From positions 1-31,817 of the IMG/VR virus record IMGVR_UViG_3300021964_000294: DNA of 31,817 nucleotides, one strand, 5' to 3'. Position numbers and translations under genes: made by a program. The notes under the pieces were generated by a model, which worked only from the letters and a program-made list of their open reading frames with translations, did no database searches and was not told where the DNA came from. How positions within the stretch are numbered: position 1 is the first letter of the stretch; the number at the start of each line of letters is the position of its first letter. Of the stretch, positions 1 through 5,349 are shown in pieces. Origin of the DNA: a virus.

Positions 1-36
1 GTGCAAAGCGAAACTTAGTGCAAGGAATTTATCTTG

Positions 37-123
37 CAAGGAAGTTGGTACTGGTGTAACCATCAGTAAGCAATCGTATAGAAAGTTCTTAGTTATGCCT
101 GGTGCATAGTTATAACTTCCTTG
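37..123 (+). other. Structured non-coding segment with two hairpin arms
   Basis: A 10-bp perfect stem pairs 37-46 (CAAGGAAGTT) with 114-123 (AACTTCCTTG). Inside it are two arms: 49-56 with 61-68 (8 bp including one G-U, loop TAAC) and 90-98 with 104-112 (about 9 bp including G-U pairs, loop CTGGT). About 20 nt between the arms are unpaired. Positions 1-36 carry a repeated TGCAAGGAA (19-27 and 35-43) and no gene. The arm lengths do not fit a tRNA. The drawn fold is inference from complementarity, and the element may begin before the window. Confidence 0.45.
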
Positions 124-154
124 GTGTATGGTGTCATTCGTGGCACCATATACC
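123..154 (+). other. 14-bp hairpin with TTCG loop, possible weak terminator
   Basis: Positions 123-136 pair with 141-154 over 14 bp, with two G-U pairs, around a TTCG tetraloop. It is followed by only TTTAAT, so the U-tract is poor for an intrinsic terminator. It may end an upstream transcript or simply be part of the structured leader that fills 1-480. Confidence 0.5.
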
Positions 155-179
155 TTTAATACCCTACAACAAAAAAATT

Positions 180-340
180 GTAATATTACTTAATGCGTAC
201 ACCTCTAGGAGGCAGATACGGCCACAGGTAGCACCTGTTAGTTAAAAAATACGTGCGTGTTCGCAACCGACGACAAACCTTGACATTGTTCAAGGTCAAT
301 GGGAATGACGGCCAATGTAAGACGCATTAAGTAATATTAT
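180..340 (+). ncRNA. Candidate structured RNA closed by an 18-bp perfect stem
   Basis: Positions 181-198 (TAATATTACTTAATGCGT) are the exact reverse complement of 322-339, with a G-U pair possible at 180/340. The 123 nt enclosed hold several local hairpins: 202-205/209-212 (CCTC/GAGG), 224-229/233-238 (ACAGGT/ACCTGT), 254-257/262-265 (TGCG/CGCA) and 277-283/290-296 (ACCTTGA/TCAAGGT). The word ACGGCCA occurs at 218-224 and 308-314, so the GGCC cores could also pair. There is no credible ORF. A structured RNA is the preferred reading; a small inverted-repeat mobile element is the alternative, but no clean target duplication abuts the repeats. Confidence 0.55.
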
Positions 341-347
341 TTGTAAT

Positions 348-411
348 TGGTGGAATGAATGGCGAAAGTCCCAATACTTCACTCAGAGGAAGCGTTCTGA
401 GCATTCCATCA
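348..411 (+). ncRNA. Candidate three-way junction
   Basis: The outer stem pairs 348-357 with 402-411 (10 bp, one G-U). Arm 1 is a small GAAA tetraloop hairpin around 361-372. Arm 2 pairs 382-387 with 396-401 (CTCAGA/TCTGAG) and directly abuts the outer stem. The segment lies between the 18-bp element and the first gene, so it is probably part of the same leader transcript. Confidence 0.45.
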
Positions 412-428
412 TATTACATAAAATGTAG

Positions 429-450
429 GTAAGGGAAACACACCCCTTAC
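429..450 (+). terminator. Hairpin just before first gene, weak terminator-like
   Basis: GTAAGGG at 429-435 pairs with CCCTTAC at 444-450 around an 8-nt loop, then ATAGTTTTAATATT follows. The short TTTT run makes it terminator-like. The next gene's ribosome-binding site (AAAGGAAA near 473) lies about 25 nt downstream, so it could equally be a 5' leader hairpin or an attenuator. Confidence 0.35.
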
Positions 451-486
451 ATAGTTTTAATATTAAATAATAAAAAGGAAACTGAA

Positions 487-705
487 ATGAAAAGTATAAG
501 ATATCACTTGATATGTGAATTAAATCAAAGGTGGAATGTAGCCTTTGGTATTAAAATGTTTGAGTTCAAAATGTTAAAGACCAATGCGTTATTAGCATTA
601 GATGAATGTCAATCATTACAAGAAGTAAAGAATCTGATGAGTGATTATCGTAGGTATGATATGTTATCTACAACAAGCGGTAGTCAATCAGCATTCTATA
701 GTTAG
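487..705 (+). CDS. Small early protein, unknown function (72 aa)
   Basis: I do not recognise this protein. It has no signal peptide, membrane segment or metal motif. It reads as a soluble, mostly helical protein with a leucine/alanine-rich middle (about residues 28-50) and a Ser/Thr-rich C-terminus. The ATG at 487 follows an AAAGGAAA ribosome-binding site at about 473-480. It is the first gene after about 480 nt of structured non-coding sequence and is followed by another long structured gap, which suggests it is an isolated early transcription unit. Confidence 0.6.
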   Translation: MKSIRYHLICELNQRWNVAFGIKMFEFKMLKTNALLALDECQSLQEVKNLMSDYRRYDMLSTTSGSQSAFYS

Positions 706-715
706 AGGCAAACAA

Positions 716-773
716 CAGCTACTACGATAGGGATTTCAAAGAATGAAACCTGAAATACTATTGTAGTAGTCTG
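716..773 (+). other. Long imperfect hairpin after the first gene
   Basis: CAG (716-718) plus CTACTACGATAG (719-730) pair with CTATTGTAGTAG (758-769) plus CTG (771-773), with one G-U pair and one bulged T. An upper stem pairs ATTTCA (733-738) with TGAAAT (751-756). TTTAATA follows, so it may act as a weak terminator for the gene ending at 705, or stabilise that mRNA's 3' end. Confidence 0.5.
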
Positions 774-806
774 TTTAATATAGAATTACAAGAGGCAAGA
801 AATATT

Positions 807-894
807 AGGGAAATAATTGCATTACAGGATGAACAGTAATGATACTAATGCAACTATGTGCACAATAGTCTATAATGGTATAGATTATTTCCCT
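807..894 (+). ncRNA. Candidate four-way-junction RNA with no unpaired junction bases
   Basis: The outer stem pairs AGGGAAATAAT (807-817) with ATTATTTCCCT (884-894), 11 bp perfect. Three arms fill the interior exactly: 818-824/846-852 (TGCATTA/TAATGCA), 853-857/865-869 (ACTAT/ATAGT) and 870-874/879-883 (CTATA/TATAG, loop ATGG). Each arm begins on the base after the previous one ends. The result is a cloverleaf-like four-way junction. It has no T-loop consensus and 11-bp rather than 7-bp outer pairing, so it is not a normal tRNA. Confidence 0.5.
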
Positions 895-927
895 TTTATT
901 TTGTATATTCACACACAAAAAAAGAAA

Positions 928-1095
928 TAGATAGATAAAATAAAAGGTAGTAAAAAGATATAGAACACCATATTAATTTATAATGTATAGTTCACTATAC
1001 AGTGTTCATTTCTGTGTCGGAAAAAGAGGGCACACTGCAAAAACATATCAAAGACGACTAAGAGCGGTGCAAGCACTATGGCTTTTATCTATCTA
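928..1095 (+). promoter_or_regulatory. Structured 5' leader element, copy A of a twin pair
   Basis: A 13-bp perfect stem pairs 928-940 with 1083-1095 (TTTTATCTATCTA). Inside, GAACAC (963-968) pairs with GTGTTC (1002-1007) and encloses GTATAG/CTATAC (985-990/995-1000, loop TTCA). A further arm pairs GTGT (1014-1017) with ACAC (1032-1035). CAGTGT (1000-1005) could instead pair with ACACTG (1032-1037), so alternative folds exist. The element ends about 20 nt before the ATG at 1118. Copy B at 1630-1797 is also 168 nt and shares the closing arm and the blocks GCAARAACATAT, AAGAG, GTGCA and TATGG. No known riboswitch class was recognised. Confidence 0.55.
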
Positions 1096-1117
1096 AGATA
1101 ATGAAAGGAAAAATAAT

Positions 1118-1189
1118 ATGTTTAGATGTAATAAATGTGGTAACTATAGTCCAAAAGAATGTTACCCAAAATGTAAAAGGAGTAAATAA
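1118..1189 (+). CDS. Four-cysteine microprotein, putative zinc knuckle (23 aa)
   Basis: This 23-residue frame begins at an ATG 8 nt after an AAGGAA ribosome-binding site. It contains Cys4, Cys7, Cys15 and Cys19 in the pattern C-x2-C-x7-C-x3-C, then a basic tail (KCKRSK). Four closely spaced cysteines suggest a minimal metal-binding knuckle that could contact RNA or DNA; that role is inference. Its TAA stop overlaps the next ATG (TAATG at 1187-1191), so the two genes are probably translationally coupled. It is the first gene downstream of leader element A. Confidence 0.6.
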   Translation: MFRCNKCGNYSPKECYPKCKRSK

Positions 1190-1536
1190 TGAATAAAATG
1201 ATAGCAAGTTTAACAATAACAATAATGGTATTATTAATTTTTATGGGTTGGGTAACAACAACCTATAAACCAGTAACTATTGAGAATAGTACAGGACCAT
1301 TACCTAAAAAGGAAACAAGGTCTAATTATGAATTACCAGAGCTTTCTGAAGAAGAACAAGCAGTAACTGATAGTTTAATAAAACATACAGTTAAACAAGC
1401 AGAAATAGAGTCAGAGAGAAAAAGCATAGAAAATATGCGTAATGAAGTTATCAAGATACTGGATGAAACAGTAGAAGAAGATAGCACCATTACGGTATCA
1501 TTTAATATGCAATGGACCCCTTCGTGGGTAGATTAA
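1189..1536 (+). CDS. Small membrane-anchored early protein (115 aa)
   Basis: Residues about 5-25 form one hydrophobic helix (IASLTITIMVLLIFMGWV), which looks like an N-terminal membrane anchor or uncleaved signal. Residues about 50-95 are charged and probably coiled-coil (EEEQAV, ESERKSIENM). The C-terminus is short and aromatic. No family was recognised. It starts on the overlapping TAATG of the four-cysteine microprotein and precedes the pseudoknot-like segment at 1539. It may be an early protein acting at the host inner membrane, which is inference from topology only. Confidence 0.65.
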   Translation: MNKMIASLTITIMVLLIFMGWVTTTYKPVTIENSTGPLPKKETRSNYELPELSEEEQAVTDSLIKHTVKQAEIESERKSIENMRNEVIKILDETVEEDSTITVSFNMQWTPSWVD

Positions 1537-1538
1537 GT

Positions 1539-1614
1539 AAAGGAAGTTAATCTTTTAAAGTGCGTGGCAAGGTTTTGTTTATATCAGTTAGTACTTCCTT
1601 TCCCTTGCCAGCAC
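1539..1614 (+). ncRNA. Candidate H-type pseudoknot
   Basis: Stem 1 pairs AAAGGAAGT (1539-1547) with ACTTCCTTT (1593-1601), 9 bp perfect. Stem 2 pairs 1560-1572 with 1603-1614, 12 bp perfect apart from one bulged G at 1564. The order is 5' arm 1, 5' arm 2, 3' arm 1, 3' arm 2, which is the pseudoknot order, and the two 3' arms are separated by one base, allowing coaxial stacking. It begins right after the stop codon of the membrane protein gene. If the stems cannot coexist they are two competing hairpins. Confidence 0.5.
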
Positions 1615-1629
1615 ACCCCTGATAAGATT

Positions 1630-1797
1630 TTAGATAGGTAAAAATAGAATGTTTTATAATGAGGATGTCAAGCACATACAGTAGAATATTTCATGATTAG
1701 GCCAATCATTAGTACTTATAATACTTGTGTGTAGAAACACTTTATAAGCAAGAACATATTTCGAAGAAGAGTGCACATATGGTTTTTATCTATCTAA
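1630..1797 (+). promoter_or_regulatory. Structured 5' leader element, copy B of a twin pair
   Basis: A 15-bp stem (one G-U) pairs 1630-1644 with 1783-1797 (TTTTTATCTATCTAA). Interior arms include ATGATT/AATCAT (1693-1698/1704-1709, loop AGGCC) and CTTATAA/TTATAAG (1715-1721/1742-1748), enclosing GTGT/ACAC (1727-1730/1737-1740). The 3' part repeats copy A: GCAAGAACATAT (1748-1759), then AAGAG, GTGCA, TATGG and the closing arm. Both copies are followed by a gene whose start reads AAGGAAAA(A)TAATATG. Copy A and B are probably paralogous regulatory RNAs; the ligand or partner is unknown. Confidence 0.55.
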
Positions 1798-1825
1798 TAA
1801 ATTTAGTAATAATAAGGAAAATAAT

Positions 1826-1999
1826 ATGAAAATAAAAAGTAAAGAAGTAATAGATAGAGATACAATTTGGCTTGTTTATTATGACGCAGACAATGATGAA
1901 TTGTATCGCACAAGAATAGAAAAAGTAAAAGAAAGGTGGAACAAAGAAGAAGAATATGCGTTAGATAAATATAATGATAATATGGAGAGCTATAGATGA
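1826..1999 (+). CDS. Small charged early protein (57 aa)
   Basis: The frame opens at the ATG at 1826 after an AAGGAAAA ribosome-binding site and encodes 57 residues. It begins with a possible beta strand (DTIWLVYYD at residues 12-20), then a long charged helix rich in Lys and Glu. The TGA stop overlaps the next ATG (ATGA at 1996-1999), showing operon organisation. It is the first gene after leader element B, the position that the four-cysteine microprotein holds after element A. No family was recognised. Confidence 0.6.
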   Translation: MKIKSKEVIDRDTIWLVYYDADNDELYRTRIEKVKERWNKEEEYALDKYNDNMESYR

Positions 2000-2313
2000 A
2001 TAAAGATAATATAACATATACAGATAATGCAGGAAACGAAGTTACTACAAACAGAAAATATACTAAGTTTCCATACGATTTAAAACAAGTGGCATTCTTA
2101 GAAAGAGGTCACGATATGCTTAATGTACGCAATCCATTCAGTGGAGAAGTATATATGTTATCACCAGTAGAAGAAAGTGTCTACTCTATGATAATGGGAG
2201 CACAAATGATGCCTGGATATGAACGAAGTTCTGATTTAATACAGATTGTTCGCAAAGGCTTGAATTGGTTTAGAGACAATAATGCAAAAGCATATATGGC
2301 TTTATTAGATTAA
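1996..2313 (+). CDS. Conserved phage hypothetical protein (105 aa)
   Basis: This protein has the layout VRNPFSGEVYMLSPVEESVY (about residues 44-63) followed by GLNWFRDNNAKAYMALLD at the C-terminus. I associate that combination with a hypothetical protein common in marine podoviruses and myoviruses, but I cannot name a function. The start overlaps the previous stop by four bases, and a ribosome-binding site (GGAGA at about 1984) lies inside the previous gene. It is probably soluble, and its use as an early protein is inferred from position only. Confidence 0.65.
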   Translation: MNKDNITYTDNAGNEVTTNRKYTKFPYDLKQVAFLERGHDMLNVRNPFSGEVYMLSPVEESVYSMIMGAQMMPGYERSSDLIQIVRKGLNWFRDNNAKAYMALLD

Positions 2314-2341
2314 TAATGATAATAATAAAAAGGAGAGTAAA

Positions 2342-3064
2342 ATGATAGATAGAACTATGTGGTTTCTATATAATAGACTTGGTAGTGAGGATAGACAAGC
2401 ACCAAGTATCGATAATATTTCTGGTATGTTCTTTAATTACTGGAAAATAATGAATGCAATGGATATCAATACACAAACATTGAGTGCTATTGATATTTAC
2501 AATGGTCTTAATAATTGCTATGATAAAGCAGCAAGACAAACAGCAAAGAACCTATATGAATTTGGTGAAGTTGCAGCAAATGCTGATTATCGTGTAAGTT
2601 ATTACGAACAAGAACACGAAATACACGATGTCTATGCTAACTGTGTAAATCTAAATGAAGTCTTGATTGAAGGTGGTGAACCTGAATTTGATGATACAGA
2701 CCCATTTAAAGAAGCACTAAATGAAGTAGTATACGAAGACATAGATTATGAAGTAGAAAGTGAATCGTTTAATATCTATGAAGACGGTATTGAATGGTAC
2801 AAAACCTGTCACCCTGCTGATGATAAGTTAATGACTTATATGTACGATACAGGTAAGAACCTTGACTGGGATGCTATTGACGAGTTCCTTGGTGATAAAC
2901 TAGATATGGTAGACCACCAGAATGCTGATATGCATATAAGTCAAATTAGAAAGTTTATGTTAGATAGACTTGCTAATCAAAATGTTGATATCATAGATAG
3001 TTTAAAACAGACTGACAATGGTATGAAGGAAGTGAACCCAGAAACAGGTGAACTTCAAGACTAA
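2342..3064 (+). CDS. Acidic early protein, unknown function (240 aa)
   Basis: A strongly acidic protein with Asp/Glu-rich stretches near residues 115-150 and 168-195. It has no membrane segment and no metal motif I recognise. The ATG at 2342 follows AAGGAGAG at 2331-2338, a strong ribosome-binding site. The acidic character could suit a DNA-mimic or a protein that binds a basic host factor, but that is speculation. It is followed by the hairpin at 3077-3134 and then a separate gene. Confidence 0.65.
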   Translation: MIDRTMWFLYNRLGSEDRQAPSIDNISGMFFNYWKIMNAMDINTQTLSAIDIYNGLNNCYDKAARQTAKNLYEFGEVAANADYRVSYYEQEHEIHDVYANCVNLNEVLIEGGEPEFDDTDPFKEALNEVVYEDIDYEVESESFNIYEDGIEWYKTCHPADDKLMTYMYDTGKNLDWDAIDEFLGDKLDMVDHQNADMHISQIRKFMLDRLANQNVDIIDSLKQTDNGMKEVNPETGELQD

Positions 3065-3076
3065 TTGAGTACATAA

Positions 3077-3134
3077 TCAGAATAGAGGTAGTATGTAAGG
3101 CGGTCACCGTGACGCATTACTACCTCAGTTCTGA
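3077..3134 (+). promoter_or_regulatory. Long 5' leader hairpin
   Basis: TCAGAA (3077-3082) and GAGGTAGTA (3085-3093) pair with TACTACCTC (3118-3126) and TTCTGA (3129-3134) around a small internal loop. The top is a second short stem, 3100-3106 with 3110-3115 (loop CCG, one bulge). No U-tract follows. The gene at 3162 begins 27 nt later with an AAGGAGAG site, so this is more like an mRNA-stabilising or processing hairpin than a terminator. Confidence 0.5.
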
Positions 3135-3161
3135 ATCATAATAAAATAAGGAGAGTATAAA

Positions 3162-3611
3162 ATGGGTTTAGACCAATATGCAGGTACAATGCGTACAAAA
3201 ACATATGAATATAAAACACCAGAAGGTGATAAAAAAGTAGATGAATATCAAATGGCAGGTCCATTTGAATGGCGTAAACACGCTAGACTTCAAGAGTTTA
3301 TGAATCAATTATATATGGAAAGAAATAATGTAAAACATAAATGGGAAGAAATAGGAATGGATAACGAAGATACTTATTGGAATCCTGTTAGTTGGAATAG
3401 CTTAGAATTATCCGAAGATGATATTAATCAATTAGAAAAAGCTATAAACAGTCAATACAGTGGTTATTTTTGTGACGGTGGATGTTTTTGGGGTCACGAA
3501 ATACAAGAGTATCAAGCAGATTACTACAAAGAACAAGATTTAGAATTTGTAAAATTTGCAAGAAAAGCATTAGCAGATGACGAAACAGTTATCTACGAAT
3601 GTAGTTGGTAA
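3162..3611 (+). CDS. MGLDQYA-type conserved phage protein (149 aa)
   Basis: The N-terminus MGLDQYAG, the segment FEWRKHARLQEFMNQLY (about residues 31-47), and a later GYFCDG..FWGHE block with a tryptophan end match a small family widespread in phages. It is sometimes labelled phosphoglycerate kinase, probably wrongly: 149 residues is far below the roughly 400 of that enzyme and no nucleotide-binding motif is visible. Function unknown. It has its own strong ribosome-binding site and sits alone between two structured gaps. Confidence 0.65.
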   Translation: MGLDQYAGTMRTKTYEYKTPEGDKKVDEYQMAGPFEWRKHARLQEFMNQLYMERNNVKHKWEEIGMDNEDTYWNPVSWNSLELSEDDINQLEKAINSQYSGYFCDGGCFWGHEIQEYQADYYKEQDLEFVKFARKALADDETVIYECSW

Positions 3612-3681
3612 TTTAATAATTGGTGCTCCCTGAGTAGTGAGTTAAATGGTTCAGTTCTCCAGGATACAGCCAAACATATTG

Positions 3682-3747
3682 TCCCCTAGTGTCGGCCTAG
3701 TATGTCGTAACGGTGTATAAATCTAGATGGTAAACACGGCTAGGGGA
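3682..3747 (+). promoter_or_regulatory. Leader element closed by TCCCCTAG/CTAGGGGA
   Basis: Positions 3682-3689 pair perfectly with 3740-3747 (8 bp). Inside, TGT (3690-3692) can pair with ACA (3734-3736), and CTAG recurs in the interior, including the palindrome ATCTAGAT (3721-3728). The element ends about 20 nt before the ATG at 3767, next to its ribosome-binding site. The rest of the gap (3612-3681) has only weak complementarity and no ORF. Confidence 0.45.
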
Positions 3748-3766
3748 TGATAAAATAGGAGAATAT

Positions 3767-4000
3767 ATGAAATACGATAAAAATAATAATCCTTTAAAGT
3801 TTGAAGAAAGCTTTGAAGAACGATTAAAAAATCATAAAAATGTAGACCCTTGGAGTAAAAAGGGTATAAAAGAACGTGAAGAGTTCTACAAACTATATGG
3901 TAGAGGTTGGTTTTGGTTTACAGGCACAGGGTTTGTTCCAAGATATGCTGATAGTTGGGTAGAACAATTTAGAGCAAAGGATACAGATGGAAACGAATAA
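3767..4000 (+). CDS. Small protein, unknown function (77 aa)
   Basis: It has a charged N-terminal half, a helix-like centre, and an aromatic segment GRGWFWFTGTGFVPRYADSW at about residues 46-65. No membrane segment is convincing because the aromatic stretch contains Gly, Arg and Thr. The ATG follows AGGAGA at 3757-3762. The 3' end overlaps the next gene by 14 nt, so it leads a tightly packed operon running to 5270. Function not recognised. Confidence 0.6.
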   Translation: MKYDKNNNPLKFEESFEERLKNHKNVDPWSKKGIKEREEFYKLYGRGWFWFTGTGFVPRYADSWVEQFRAKDTDGNE

Positions 4001-4244
4001 AAAAGATATGGATGATATGTGGGTATGTGATTATTGTGGTACTGAAGAAGTAGACGAAAAAGCGTGGGTCAATATGAACACCCTTGAAGTTACAGAATGT
4101 GTTGAAGAAACTACATATTGGTGTAATAATTGTAATGATGAAGTAGCACCATTAACATACTTTGAATGGACAGAAAAGATTGCTGAAGAATGTGGAGGCA
4201 ATAAAGATAAATATGATGAAATAACAGCAGGGAGTAGAATGTGA
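3987..4244 (+). CDS. Zinc-ribbon-like small protein (85 aa)
   Basis: Two C-x2-C pairs, Cys14/Cys17 (CDYC) and Cys46/Cys49 (CNNC), are separated by 28 residues, the spacing of a zinc ribbon. Between and after them are acidic stretches. This suggests a small metal-stabilised protein that binds nucleic acid or another protein, possibly a transcription or replication accessory; that function is inference. It overlaps both neighbours (14 nt upstream, 4 nt downstream), which supports coupled translation. Confidence 0.65.
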   Translation: METNKKDMDDMWVCDYCGTEEVDEKAWVNMNTLEVTECVEETTYWCNNCNDEVAPLTYFEWTEKIAEECGGNKDKYDEITAGSRM

Positions 4245-4453
4245 ATAATGAAATAGCAAATGGTAAAGAAAAAATAGATGCAAGTATATCTATTGATGTA
4301 TACTATTCTTTTGACGAAGAAGGAGGATACTACATAGATACTGATAGTATGCGAGAAGAGTTTGAAAAAGCATTAGATGAAATAGAAGGTGATATATCAA
4401 ACTTAAATCACGAACGACAAGAACATTTAAGAACAAAACATATGGAGGGTTAA
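4241..4453 (+). CDS. Acidic small protein (70 aa)
   Basis: A short acidic protein. Residues 15-35 look like beta strands (SISIDVYYSF, GGYYIDTD) and residues 36-65 a charged helix, possibly coiled-coil. It starts within the previous gene's last codons (overlap 4241-4244) and its TAA stop shares a base with the next ATG (TAATG at 4451-4455). No family recognised. Confidence 0.55.
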   Translation: MNNEIANGKEKIDASISIDVYYSFDEEGGYYIDTDSMREEFEKALDEIEGDISNLNHERQEHLRTKHMEG

Positions 4454-4659
4454 TGAAAAATAATGAAGAAATATGTGCTACAATATATCATGATGAAGAT
4501 GTAGCAACAGGAATTGTATTTAGTGAATCATTTGAAGAGCTAGGAGAACTAGCACAATTAGATGTATTAAAAGACATAATGCAAGAAATAATTCCTATAT
4601 ACAATAAAACATTAGAAAGTTATCAAACATACTTAGGAAGGATTAGAGATGGAGAATAA
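4453..4659 (+). CDS. Small acidic protein (68 aa)
   Basis: The N-terminus has a probable strand (ICATIYHDED), followed by two helices with hydrophobic spacing (SFEELGELAQLDVLKDIMQE and PIYNKTLESYQTYL). It is preceded by a TATGGAGG ribosome-binding site inside the previous gene and overlaps the next gene by 11 nt. Function not recognised; its position suggests it belongs to the early accessory operon. Confidence 0.55.
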   Translation: MKNNEEICATIYHDEDVATGIVFSESFEELGELAQLDVLKDIMQEIIPIYNKTLESYQTYLGRIRDGE

Positions 4660-5038
4660 TGCAAGAATAATAACAAACATACAAAACACTTTGATGATGG
4701 TTCGTGAACAGCTTGATGCTGAGAATATAGTACCAAAGAAAGTAAAGTATACATCATTATTGATTGATGACATTGGTCAACGATTAGATATTGGTGCTGA
4801 AAAGTATGGTATGCAGGTACCAATAGAAGAATCAGATGGTAGAATATTTACACAAGAAGCATACGAAGAACTATGTGATGCTATTGTGTATTTATCTTCT
4901 ATAGGACTTAATCTAATTGCTAAAGCTAAAACTGAAGATGAACGAAATAAAGCACATAAGATGGGTAGTGTATTATTTAATATTACCTATCAAACAATAA
5001 AGTATATGGAGGAAATCTATGAAAAAGAAGAGATATAG
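4649..5038 (+). CDS. Helical protein, possibly MazG-like nucleotide pyrophosphohydrolase (129 aa)
   Basis: The protein is all-helical by appearance. The segment around residues 50-80 contains AEKYG and then QEAYEELCDAIVYL. The spacing E-x2-D-x3-YL resembles the second metal-binding helix of all-alpha NTP pyrophosphohydrolases such as MazG and dUTPase-like phage enzymes. The first EExxE helix is not clear, so the assignment is tentative. If correct, the enzyme would adjust the nucleotide pool during phage DNA synthesis. It overlaps both neighbours. Confidence 0.4.
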   Translation: MENNARIITNIQNTLMMVREQLDAENIVPKKVKYTSLLIDDIGQRLDIGAEKYGMQVPIEESDGRIFTQEAYEELCDAIVYLSSIGLNLIAKAKTEDERNKAHKMGSVLFNITYQTIKYMEEIYEKEEI

Positions 5039-5270
5039 AAAGGATGAACTTCAATTACTTTCAAAGCAGTTTGTAATGAAAAGAATAGAAGGGTTTGAGA
5101 TAGAAGAACAGCGTAAATATTATCTTGAACCTAAATTAGTAGATGAATGGTCATATTATGTTTATTGTACCTGGAGAGAAAATACTATGATAAGAGGTTG
5201 GGATTTAAGATATCTTGATGACACACCCCTTGGTATGCCTGCGGTTATGGATAAGCGTAGATATGAATAG
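5019..5270 (+). CDS. Small basic/aromatic protein (83 aa)
   Basis: It begins with a basic patch (KKKRYRKDE) and is rich in Tyr, Trp and Arg through the middle (EWSYYVYCTWREN). The ATG at 5019 has a GGAGGAAA ribosome-binding site immediately upstream inside the previous gene. It is the last gene of the accessory operon before the 17-bp hairpin at 5279. A nucleic-acid-binding role is possible from charge, but no motif supports it. Confidence 0.55.
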   Translation: MKKKRYRKDELQLLSKQFVMKRIEGFEIEEQRKYYLEPKLVDEWSYYVYCTWRENTMIRGWDLRYLDDTPLGMPAVMDKRRYE

Positions 5271-5278
5271 ATAAAGTA

Positions 5279-5319
5279 ATTGGATTAGTGAGTTATTATA
5301 TGTAACTTACTAGTCCAAT
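5279..5319 (+). promoter_or_regulatory. 17-bp hairpin ahead of the recombination/replication operon
   Basis: Positions 5279-5295 pair with 5303-5319 without mismatch (two G-U pairs) around a 7-nt loop (TTATATG). The sequence that follows is A-rich, not U-rich, so this is unlikely to be an intrinsic terminator. It stands 30 nt ahead of the ERF-like gene's ATG and could protect or process the replication-operon transcript. Confidence 0.55.
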
Positions 5320-5349
5320 AATAATAAAAATATAATAAGGAGATATTAT

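Noticed and set aside
37-154. Possible tRNA gene
   Set aside because: Closing stem is 10 bp, there is no T-loop consensus and no plausible anticodon arm.
181-189. TAATATTAC, the nonanucleotide found at rolling-circle origins of some single-stranded DNA viruses
   Set aside because: Here it is in a stem, not at a hairpin loop, no HUH replication protein is seen, and the word is likely by chance in AT-rich DNA.
283-308. Sigma-70 promoter with TTGACA at 280
   Set aside because: No acceptable -10 hexamer at 16-18 nt; TTGACA is part of a hairpin arm.
348-411. Possible hammerhead ribozyme because of CGAAAGTC
   Set aside because: No CTGATGA core is found at the required position; the GAAA is a hairpin loop.
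829-930. 33-codon ORF on + strand
   Set aside because: It lies inside the four-way-junction element, its ribosome-binding site is only two bases from the ATG, and its composition is not protein-like.
3162-3611. Phosphoglycerate kinase
   Set aside because: Protein is 149 residues with no nucleotide-binding motif; the label seems to be a propagated misannotation of this family.
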